The position numbers were made by a program, and so were the translations under genes. A stretch of 15,838 bases of DNA from DASTRU01 sp035761045 (GTDB taxonomy: Bacteria > Pseudomonadota > Gammaproteobacteria > Burkholderiales > Burkholderiaceae_E): NCBI GenBank assembly GCA_035761045.1, contig DASTRU010000284.1, forward strand, positions 1-15,838, given 5' to 3'. Position 1 is the first letter of the stretch, and each line of letters begins with the position of its first letter. Shown piece by piece: positions 8,092 to 14,218 of the stretch. Under the pieces are notes generated by a model that ran no database searches, had not been told where the DNA came from, and saw only the letters and a program-made list of their open reading frames with translations.

Positions 8092-9270
8092 ATGCATCCG
8101 ATCAAAACATTCTTAGCGCTGGCGGCCGTTGCATTCGCCGCTGGCTGTGGCGGCGGCGGTGGTGGTGGGGACGGCGGCGGAGCTCCGGCGCCTTCCGGTA
8201 GCGGACCACGTCCCGCCGCGGCGGTGGAGCTCGTCGACGGCAGCACGGTGGGCGCGACGCAATGGCCCGCCGGGCCCACGGCAACCGGCGGACGCGGTCA
8301 AGTCGTCGAAGGCATCGGCTGCGGACTTACCGGCTCCGCCTACGAGGCTCACGCGCACCTATCGATCATTCAAGACGGTCAGCAGTTGGCGGTGCCAGGC
8401 AATATCGGCGTCGTAGGCGAAGGTGGCTTGCGTACGCCCACGGGCTCCCTAAGCGGCTGTAAGTACGCGATCCACACCAACGACGCCTCGGGCAAGATTC
8501 ACGTCACCGCCGCGACGCCAAGCACCTACACGCTCGGCCAGTTCTTCGCGATTTGGGGCGAACCGTTATCGACGACGAACGTCGCGGGGTTGAACGGCCC
8601 GGTCACGGCCTACATCAACGACAACGGCGCGTTGACCCAATACAGCGGCAACTTGGCCGACATCGAGCTTGCGAACGGACGGCAAATCACGCTCGTCGTC
8701 GGCTCCACGCCTAATGAAATCCCAACCTATGTTTGGACCGATCCGCCAAAGCTAGCGGCCTCCGCGACGACCTTGGTGGGCCAACAGTTGGGCGCCAACC
8801 AATGGGCGGCGGGCAACACCACGGCGGGTGGCCAAGGGCAAACCGTGCAAGGCGTTCCTTGCGACGTGATGTCCGAGGCTTATCACGTACACACCCATGT
8901 CTCGATCTTCTTGAACGGCCAACAACTCGCCGTGCCGAACAACATCGGCATCGTGCCCGCTGGCGGTGGTTCAACCGGCTGCACATATGAAATTCATACG
9001 CACGACACGTCGGGCAAGATCCACGTCGAAGCACCAGCGCCAAAAGATTTCACGCTCGGTCAGCTCTTCGCGATTTGGGGTCAGCCGCTGGGATTCGACA
9101 ACGTGGCGGGCCTGACCGGGCCGATTGAGGTGTACGTGACCGATGGCAACGACGTGCGTCGCCACACCGGCAACTTAGCCGACATCAAACTCGTCTCGCA
9201 CCGCGAGATCACGATTCAAGTCGGCTCGCGCCTGACCGAAACGCCGACCTACGAATGGGCCGGACCGTAA
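8092..9270 (+). CDS. Lipoprotein with two His-rich repeat domains, function unknown
   Basis: The 392-residue product begins with a lipoprotein signal peptide: a hydrophobic core, then lipobox AAGC with C19 as the lipidated cysteine, then a Gly-rich tether (20-30). The rest is two tandem copies of one domain, about 52-215 and 231-390. Aligned landmarks are QLAVPGNIGV and QLAVPNNIGI, TLGQFFAIWGEPL and TLGQLFAIWGQPL, and SGNLADIEL and TGNLADIKL. Copy 2 has HVHTH (265-269) and IHTHDTSGKIHVE (301-313). Copy 1 has HAH (87-89) and IHTNDASGKIHV. Each copy has two cysteines (77 and 123; 257 and 297). I recall similar IHTHD...IHVE domains in uncharacterised exported proteins but know no activity. The histidines suggest metal binding, which is inference. 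AAGGGAG precedes the ATG by 7 nt. Confidence 0.88.
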   Translation: MHPIKTFLALAAVAFAAGCGGGGGGGDGGGAPAPSGSGPRPAAAVELVDGSTVGATQWPAGPTATGGRGQVVEGIGCGLTGSAYEAHAHLSIIQDGQQLAVPGNIGVVGEGGLRTPTGSLSGCKYAIHTNDASGKIHVTAATPSTYTLGQFFAIWGEPLSTTNVAGLNGPVTAYINDNGALTQYSGNLADIELANGRQITLVVGSTPNEIPTYVWTDPPKLAASATTLVGQQLGANQWAAGNTTAGGQGQTVQGVPCDVMSEAYHVHTHVSIFLNGQQLAVPNNIGIVPAGGGSTGCTYEIHTHDTSGKIHVEAPAPKDFTLGQLFAIWGQPLGFDNVAGLTGPIEVYVTDGNDVRRHTGNLADIKLVSHREITIQVGSRLTETPTYEWAGP

Positions 9271-9277
9271 TACGGTC
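9263..9277. repeat. Inverted repeat at the lipoprotein gene stop
   Basis: GACCGTA (9263-9269) and TACGGTC (9271-9277) form an almost perfect palindrome centred on the last base of the stop codon. It could fold as a short hairpin at the 3' end of the mRNA, but no T-run follows on the plus strand. Whether it ends transcription is unclear. Confidence 0.4.
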
Positions 9278-9292
9278 ACGCACGTGAAAAAA

Positions 9293-9616
9293 GCGGGGCC
9301 GACCGATAGGCCGGATTCTGTTACGGCGCCTTGGTCACCCAAGGCGCTATGACAGTCATTCCTCTGGGCGGCGTGTCACCACGCCGCTCGTTGCCACCTA
9401 CCCGCGGCCTCGCCGAGCAGGGTCGCCGGCCGCCTATTTGGTGTTGCTCCGCGTAGAGATTGCCCGTTTCACCCGGCGTCGCTTGCACGATGCCGACTCG
9501 TCTCTGTTGCTCTAATCCGCGCCTTACGGCGGACGGGTGTTACCCGTTACGCTGCTCTACGGAGTCCGGACCTTCCTCGAAGCCATCGGCGTTCGCGACT
9601 GTCTGGTCTGCCCCGC
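9293..9616 (-). ncRNA. rnpB: RNase P RNA (M1 RNA homologue), bacterial type A
   Basis: This is the catalytic RNA of RNase P, which matures tRNA 5' ends. On the minus strand the 5' part contains CAGACCAGACAGTCGC and the conserved GAGGAAGGTCCGGACTCC (the 5' half of P4 and its flank). The middle contains AGAGGAATGACTGTC, and the 3' part contains ACAGAATCCGGCCTATCGG. The ends pair as P1: GCGGGGC(A)GACC at the 5' end with GGTC(G)GCCCCGC at the 3' end. These fix the ends near 9616 and 9293, giving about 324 nt, somewhat shorter than the E. coli RNA. Six U residues (9292-9287) follow directly and probably mark termination. It is convergent with the lipoprotein gene. Short open frames across this stretch are spurious. 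Confidence 0.96.
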
Positions 9617-9621
9617 CCGGG

Positions 9622-9627
9622 ATTGTA
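9622..9627 (-). promoter_or_regulatory. Probable -10 element of rnpB
   Basis: On the minus strand TACAAT (9627-9622, 5 of 6 to consensus) ends 5 nt before the inferred 5' end of RNase P RNA, the expected distance. The -35 region at 17-nt spacing is weak and retains only a central GAC. Position relative to the RNA end is the main support. Confidence 0.6.
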
Positions 9628-9883
9628 GTCGGGCATCCTCATTGGGTCGGGCGTTCACGACGCACCGAGACTTTTCCGATCGCGCCTCAGGACGTTGGCA
9701 CACCACGCTTCCGGTGTTACCCGCAGTAATCGTCACGGATGGACCCCGATCATGTGCGGTGTATCCAGGCGTTACCGTGCGGCTGTGATGCTTTCCGCTC
9801 GACACCCCCACCCCCATCCGATAGGCTTCGCAGCGCCTCGTCGCCGGTCGAGCCTTTTTCTCTCCGGTCGTTTTGCGCGTCTT

Positions 9884-11977
9884 ATGGCCACCACTCCTCC
9901 GGAAATCCTGATCGTTGATGATGACCGACCGTTAGTTGGCCGGGCGCGACAGTATTTGGAGGACGCTGGTTTTAAAGTCCGCGTAGCCGAAGATGGACTG
10001 CAGGGTTTGGCGGCGGTGATGATGCGCGCGCCCGATGTCGTTATGACGGGCATGACGATGAAGAAGATGGACGGCATTGGCTTGATGCAGTCGCTGCGCG
10101 CCAACGACCGCACCCGCACGTTGCCCATCGTCGTCTTAGCACCCGAACACGACAACGCCGAGCTGCAGCGCGCGCAAGCCGCGGGTGCCGACGCGGTGCT
10201 GCTCAAACCCGTACCGCGCGAACTGCTGCTCTCGGCGGTGAGCGACGCGCTTAAAACCAAGCCGCTGCGCAATCAAACCACCATGGCGGGCTTGCGATTC
10301 ACGCAAGGCGCGTCGTTGCCGGTGGCCACCAGCGCGCCCAAACTCGAACAACACACCCTGCCCGCGAATTTCGCGCAGTTTCTCGAAAGCTCGCCGCAAA
10401 CGCTGATTGGCGAATCCATCCTCGATCCCGACGAGGATTTGATCGCAAGCCAAATGATCAGCAAGCGCACCACGACGGGCACGGTGCTCTTTTCCGATAT
10501 CCGCAATTTCACGTCGATTTCCGAGCAGCTTCGCTCCGAGCAAGTCGTCGAAATGCTCAACGCCTATTTCGCGCGCGCCTGCGAACCGATTCAGCGCCAG
10601 CACGGTTGGGTGGTGAAGTTTTTAGGCGACGGACTCGTCGCGTTGTTTGAATCGCCCGAGGGGCAATTGCAAGACCATGCGGAGCGCGCGATTAAAGCGG
10701 GCTTACTCATGGTGTTGGCCGCGATGCGGTTTCGTTCCTGGATTCGCGAGCGTCATCCGAATTTGGATTTGCCCGAATTCGCGATTGGCGTGGGCGTGCA
10801 TACCGGCGAAATCACCGTCTGCAAGATGGGCGGCAGCGAGACGGTGGAGACGACGATCATCGGCGACACGGTGAACATCGCCGCGCGGCTCGAGGAAAAA
10901 ACCAAGGAAGTGGGTTGGTCGCTGGTGAGCAGCGAGGCCGCGTTTGAATCGGCCGGCGCGCGCGTGCTGCGCGGCCAACATAGCGCCTTGACGGTCAAGG
11001 GCCGCAACGCGCCGGTGGAAATCACCGAGATCACGGGCTTGGCGCCCAAGGCCAACGCGAACGAACAAGAGCGCAAGTTTTACGAAGCGGTGGCGCAAGC
11101 CGTCGCGTTGAATTCCAAATCGCTACAACAACGCATCGCTGAAAAAGCCGCGGCCGCCGCGGCGGGCGTGGATCCGTTGGCGATTGACCCGACGTCGATC
11201 AAGGTTCCAGGCTATCGCGTGATGCGCAAGCTCGGCGAAGGCGGCATGTCGCTCGTGTATTTGGCGGGCAACGACAAGCGCGGCGGCGACGCGGTGCTCA
11301 AGATGCTGCGCATGGCGCCCGAAACCGAGGGCGAGATCCTGCAACGTTTCATTCAGGAATACCGGCTGATTTCGCAAATCGATCACCCCAACGTCGCGAA
11401 GATTTACGAGCAAGGCTTTACCCAAACGCACGCCTACATCGCGATGGAGTATTTTCCGGGCGGTGATTTGCGCGCGCTCTCAAAAGCCGGCTTGAAGCCC
11501 GATGTCGCGCAAGCGGTGTTGATTCAAATCGCGGGCGCGCTAGCGGCGATTCATGCGCGCGGCATCGTTCACCGCGACATGAAGCCCGACAACGTGATGT
11601 TGCGCGACGATGGCAGCTTGGGGTTGGCCGATTTTGGTATCGCCAAACACATCGACAACAAAACACTCACGCGCCACGGCGAAGTGTTTGGCACGCCGTA
11701 TTACTTAAGCCCGGAACAAGCGCTGGGCGGCGCGGTGGATCAGCGCAGCGATATTTACAGCCTCGGCGTGATGTTGTTCGAGATGCTGACCGGCCGTAAA
11801 CCGTATTACGCCGACAACGCGCAGGCCTTGCTGTATCAACACGTTCATGCGCCCGTGCCCACGCTGCCGCAAGAACACACGCGCTTTCAGCCCTTGCTTA
11901 ACCGCATGATGGCCAAGAAGCCGGCCGAGCGATATCAACGCGCGGACGACATCATCGAGTCGGTCATCCGGCTTTAA
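9884..11977 (+). CDS. Pseudo-receiver / class III nucleotidyl cyclase / Ser-Thr kinase fusion
   Basis: The 697-residue product has three signalling domains. Residues 1-120 resemble a response-regulator receiver: acidic D12-D14 and K108 are kept, but the phosphoacceptor site is G56 (VVMTGMTM) and the switch Thr/Ser is A86, so normal phosphorylation is unlikely. Residues about 195-385 form a class III cyclase with metal-binding D205 (LFSDIRNFT) and D249 (FLGDG), purine-specifying K245 and D328, and N331/R335 (GDTVNIAARLE); all key residues are present and cAMP is the likely product. Residues 442-697 form a Hanks-type kinase: GEGGMSLVY (451-459), K473, E492, HRDMKPDN (563-570), DFG (583-585) and GTPYYLSPEQ (603-612). 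There is no membrane segment, so it is probably cytoplasmic. The frame extends upstream to 9695; I chose the ATG at 9884 because the receiver fold begins at once, although no Shine-Dalgarno sequence is visible. Confidence 0.92.
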   Translation: MATTPPEILIVDDDRPLVGRARQYLEDAGFKVRVAEDGLQGLAAVMMRAPDVVMTGMTMKKMDGIGLMQSLRANDRTRTLPIVVLAPEHDNAELQRAQAAGADAVLLKPVPRELLLSAVSDALKTKPLRNQTTMAGLRFTQGASLPVATSAPKLEQHTLPANFAQFLESSPQTLIGESILDPDEDLIASQMISKRTTTGTVLFSDIRNFTSISEQLRSEQVVEMLNAYFARACEPIQRQHGWVVKFLGDGLVALFESPEGQLQDHAERAIKAGLLMVLAAMRFRSWIRERHPNLDLPEFAIGVGVHTGEITVCKMGGSETVETTIIGDTVNIAARLEEKTKEVGWSLVSSEAAFESAGARVLRGQHSALTVKGRNAPVEITEITGLAPKANANEQERKFYEAVAQAVALNSKSLQQRIAEKAAAAAAGVDPLAIDPTSIKVPGYRVMRKLGEGGMSLVYLAGNDKRGGDAVLKMLRMAPETEGEILQRFIQEYRLISQIDHPNVAKIYEQGFTQTHAYIAMEYFPGGDLRALSKAGLKPDVAQAVLIQIAGALAAIHARGIVHRDMKPDNVMLRDDGSLGLADFGIAKHIDNKTLTRHGEVFGTPYYLSPEQALGGAVDQRSDIYSLGVMLFEMLTGRKPYYADNAQALLYQHVHAPVPTLPQEHTRFQPLLNRMMAKKPAERYQRADDIIESVIRL

Positions 11978-11990
11978 ACGAACGCTGCGT

Positions 11991-12908
11991 TCATTCGCGC
12001 TGAAGATCGTTGGCGACGCCCGCGATCACATGCCCGGTCGGCCCGACGAGCGCGGCCGATTCGCAATGACGGGTTTGATCGTCGAAGAAAAAATCGGGCT
12101 CGAATTCGCGTAGGAACGTGCCTTTATCAAGGCCGCCGAGAAACATCGCTTCGTCCACCGCCACGTTCCAGTCCATCAGCGTGCGAATCGCGCGTTCATG
12201 CGCCGGCGCGCTGCGCGCGGTCACCAAAGCGGTGCGAATACGCATCGGCGCCTCGCGCCCGGCCACGGTTTGCAAGCGATGCAAGGCCATGAGCAGCGGC
12301 GCGAACGGACCTTGCGGCAATGGCCGCGTGACATGCGTCGTCTCGTGCTCGACGAATGAATTGAGCCCGCCTTGCCGATACACCCGCTCCGCCTCGTCGG
12401 AGAACAACACCGCGTCGCCGTCGAAGGCGATGCGCACTTCGCCAGGATGCGATTCGGCCGCGCGTTTAGACGCTGGGTACACACGCGCGGCGGGAAAACC
12501 AGCGGCCAACGCGGCGCGAACATCGGCCTCGTTCGCCGATAAAAACAGATTGGCGGCAAGCGGCTTGAGGTAATGCCACGGCTCGCGACCACGCGTGAAC
12601 ACCGCGCGCTCGATCGCAAGCCCCGCTTGTTTCGCCGAATGGAAAACGCGCAAACCCGAGACCGGGTCGTTGCGCGACAAGATGACGACTTCAACGCGCC
12701 GTGCCTTCGCATCGCCCGGCGCGCCGTTGAAGGCGAGAAGCTTGCGCACCAAGGGCGCGGCCACGCCCTCGGGCGCGGGGTCTTCAAGACGCGCCAGTTG
12801 TAGGCGCATATAGGCCGCGTCGTCGTTTTCCTCGAATACGCGGTTTTCTTCCTCGAAATCAAACAGCGCACGCGAGCTCAGCGCGACGACAAGCCGATGA
12901 TCAGACAT
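11991..12908 (-). CDS. Cytosolic 5'-nucleotidase-like protein (NT5C1-like family)
   Basis: The 305-residue product resembles the bacterial members of the cytosolic 5'-nucleotidase I family (Pfam 5-nucleotidase, PF06189), HAD-fold enzymes that dephosphorylate nucleoside monophosphates. Visible support is the N-terminal LVVALSSRALFDFEEENRVF (residues 6-25), the HAD-like RIAFDGDAVLFSDE at about 158-171 with its Asp pair, FLGGLDKGTFL, and FFFDDQTRHCE near the C-terminus. There is no signal peptide or membrane segment. It lies 26 nt downstream of the rhomboid gene and is probably cotranscribed with it. Its stop is 13 nt from the stop of the convergent cyclase-kinase gene. Substrate preference cannot be read from the sequence. 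Confidence 0.85.
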   Translation of the reverse strand: MSDHRLVVALSSRALFDFEEENRVFEENDDAAYMRLQLARLEDPAPEGVAAPLVRKLLAFNGAPGDAKARRVEVVILSRNDPVSGLRVFHSAKQAGLAIERAVFTRGREPWHYLKPLAANLFLSANEADVRAALAAGFPAARVYPASKRAAESHPGEVRIAFDGDAVLFSDEAERVYRQGGLNSFVEHETTHVTRPLPQGPFAPLLMALHRLQTVAGREAPMRIRTALVTARSAPAHERAIRTLMDWNVAVDEAMFLGGLDKGTFLREFEPDFFFDDQTRHCESAALVGPTGHVIAGVANDLQRE

Positions 12909-12934
12909 GTCTTGGTTGCTCGTTATTTACTTAT

Positions 12935-13537
12935 CTATTGACGATGCGGCGACGAGCGCCAGTATTTGATCAACACATAGCCGCCCACCATGCCACCCAA
13001 ATGCGCGAAATGCGCGACGCCTTGTTGCGAACCCGTGACGCCAAGAACGATCTCGATCACGCCATACAGCGTGACGAATAACCAGGCTGGCATGGGAATC
13101 GGCGGAATTAGCAGTACCACCGTTCGACGTGGAAACAACATGCCGAACGCGAGCAACAGCCCGAATACGCCGCCGGAGGCGCCCACCGTTGGATAAAACG
13201 ATCCGGTCGCGCTTGCGAACACTTGCTGGGTCAAGCCAGCCACCACCACGCACACGATGTAATACATCCACATGCGCCGTGTACCGAACACACGTTCTAT
13301 ATCGCTGCCGAACATCCACAGCCCGAGCATGTTGAACAACAAGTGCGAGAACCCGGCATGCAAAAACGCGTAAGTCACGAGCTGCCATGGCGCGAATGCC
13401 GCACCACCGTGAGCCGTAGCGCCGAACGGCCACAGTGCAAGATGCGCGACGAAGTCGGGATCGACGACGAATGGCATGACGAAGCCAAGGATATTGGCGA
13501 CGAGCAAGGCACGGGTAACCGGCGGTAGACGAAGCAT
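12935..13537 (-). CDS. Rhomboid family intramembrane serine protease
   Basis: Rhomboids cut transmembrane substrates within the lipid bilayer. The 200-residue product has about six hydrophobic segments. It carries the catalytic serine in GASGGVFG (S121), the catalytic histidine in AHLGGMVGG (H179), and HLLFNMLGLWMFG at 65-77, which corresponds to the conserved HxxxN element. The frame can be read from a TTG at 13603, but I chose the ATG at 13537: MLRLPPVTRALLVAN is a typical N-terminus, and the longer version would place a perfect inverted repeat inside the coding region. Neither start has a good Shine-Dalgarno sequence. It is probably the first gene of a two-gene unit with the 5'-nucleotidase-like gene. 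Substrates are unknown. Confidence 0.92.
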   Translation of the reverse strand: MLRLPPVTRALLVANILGFVMPFVVDPDFVAHLALWPFGATAHGGAAFAPWQLVTYAFLHAGFSHLLFNMLGLWMFGSDIERVFGTRRMWMYYIVCVVVAGLTQQVFASATGSFYPTVGASGGVFGLLLAFGMLFPRRTVVLLIPPIPMPAWLFVTLYGVIEIVLGVTGSQQGVAHFAHLGGMVGGYVLIKYWRSSPHRQ

Positions 13538-13576
13538 ATGAAAGACGCGAAACGGCGCGCGAGGAAGAAAGTCGGA

Positions 13577-13600
13577 AAGATCTGGCGGTCGCCAGATCTT
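13577..13600. repeat. Perfect 11-bp inverted repeat upstream of the rhomboid gene
   Basis: AAGATCTGGCG (13577-13587) and CGCCAGATCTT (13590-13600) are exact inverted copies with a 2-nt centre, 40 nt before the rhomboid ATG. No T-run follows on either strand, which argues against a terminator. It could be an operator for a dimeric regulator or a hairpin in the rhomboid leader. No regulator is identified. Confidence 0.65.
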
Positions 13601-13726
13601 CAAGAGCGGATCACGAACTTTGCTTAAGGGTATGCAACTATCGTGCGCGTCATTGCAACGAGGAGAGGCGGCGACGGGCAGCTAATCAACGAAATGGCGG
13701 CGCGCTTGTGATTGTTATGGCCGCGT

Positions 13727-13758
13727 AAGAAAAGGCGCCGAACGTGCGATTCGGCGCC
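13727..13758 (-). terminator. Intrinsic terminator of the GG-peptide operon
   Basis: On the minus strand a perfect 9-bp stem, GGCGCCGAA with TTCGGCGCC around a 7-nt loop (13758-13734), is followed at once by TTTTCTT (13733-13727). It lies 14 nt after the stop of the second peptide gene, so the peptide transcript ends before the rhomboid gene. Confidence 0.88.
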
Positions 13759-13772
13759 ATGTTGATGATTGG

Positions 13773-13916
13773 TTACAGCCAGAAGTAAGACGCTTGTCCA
13801 CCGCCAACTTGATCGAGCTCGTCGAGCGTTAGTTCAACGGCTTGAACGCAGGTACCGGCCGACGAGACTTCAACGACTTCGGGGCGATCGAATTCGATGG
13901 TGTTGTCATTAGTCAT
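13773..13916 (-). CDS. Double-glycine leader peptide, copy 1 (47 aa; predicted core QASYFWL)
   Basis: This small gene encodes 47 residues: an acidic leader rich in E, D and V, followed by LTLDELDQVGGGQASYFWL. If Gly40 is position -1, L at -12, E at -8, L at -7, V at -4 and Gly-Gly at -2/-1 match the known leader consensus LSxxELxxIxGG for C39-peptidase transporters. Cleavage would release the heptapeptide QASYFWL. The ATG at 13916 has TGGAG about 7 nt upstream. It lies 61 nt after the second peptide gene on the same strand and just before an intrinsic terminator. Its last 11 residues are identical to the neighbour's despite mostly different codons. I do not recognise the family. It may be a signal peptide, a modified peptide or a very small bacteriocin; the short core favours signalling. 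Confidence 0.88.
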   Translation of the reverse strand: MTNDNTIEFDRPEVVEVSSAGTCVQAVELTLDELDQVGGGQASYFWL

Positions 13917-13977
13917 GATGGCTCCAGAGGCAAAGGTTCTAAGGCGGGAACAACCGTGTTTTACAACCAGACGTTGA

Positions 13978-14139
13978 TTACAGCCAAAAGTAGGAAGCCT
14001 GACCGCCTCCCACCAACGTCAACTCGCAAGACGTCATTTCAACCAACGCTTGTAATCCTGTTATCGCGGTGGTCTCAGACGAAAAATCGTCGGCAGCACG
14101 AGACAGAACACCAGCGTGTTGCACGGAAACGACTGGCAT
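13978..14139 (-). CDS. Double-glycine leader peptide, copy 2 (53 aa; predicted core QASYFWL)
   Basis: This gene encodes 53 residues whose leader differs almost wholly from that of copy 1 but whose end, MTSCELTLVGGGQASYFWL, converges on it. With the third Gly of VGGG as -1, M is at -12, E at -8, L at -7 and V at -4, again fitting the double-glycine leader rule. The ATG at 14139 has GGGAG about 6 nt upstream. A TTG at 14199 would extend the frame but lacks such a site and would enter the short divergent promoter region. It is the first gene of the peptide pair and is divergent from the TPR/HD-GYP gene. No C39 peptidase, ABC exporter or modifying enzyme is visible in the window. Function is unknown. 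Confidence 0.87.
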   Translation of the reverse strand: MPVVSVQHAGVLSRAADDFSSETTAITGLQALVEMTSCELTLVGGGQASYFWL

Positions 14140-14218
14140 AGCATTCTCCCGGTTCGTCACTTTCACAAAGAAGAGTGTGTTCTTCGACACGAGCCCCAAG
14201 CCTACGAGTGCTTAATAA
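14140..14218. promoter_or_regulatory. Short divergent intergenic region, peptide operon / TPR-HD-GYP gene
   Basis: Only about 79 bp separate the inferred starts of the minus-strand peptide operon and the plus-strand TPR/HD-GYP gene. Promoters for both must overlap or lie back to back here, unless the HD-GYP gene starts later (14231 or 14261). I see the GGGAG ribosome binding site of the peptide gene but no convincing -35/-10 pair on either strand. Joint control is an inference from the geometry. Confidence 0.5.

Noticed and set aside
9460..9817. Short open frames on both strands across 9460-9817
   Set aside because: Most of the stretch is RNase P RNA and its promoter; conserved RNA motifs and P1 pairing explain the sequence.
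9695..9883. N-terminal extension of the receiver-cyclase-kinase protein to 9695
   Set aside because: The extra 63 residues are Arg/His/Pro-rich without a motif, and the receiver fold starts right after the ATG at 9884.
11978..11998. Small inverted repeat (GAACGC/GCGTTC) between the convergent cyclase-kinase and nucleotidase genes
   Set aside because: The arms are short with almost no loop and there is no T-run on either strand, so I do not call a terminator.
13632..13682. Tiny plus-strand frame of 16 codons between the rhomboid gene and the peptide operon
   Set aside because: No ribosome binding site and no resemblance to the GG peptides; short frames of this size are expected by chance.
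14140..14199. TTG start giving a 73-residue version of peptide copy 2
   Set aside because: No ribosome binding site, and the ATG at 14139 has GGGAG at good spacing. The extension would occupy most of the divergent promoter region.
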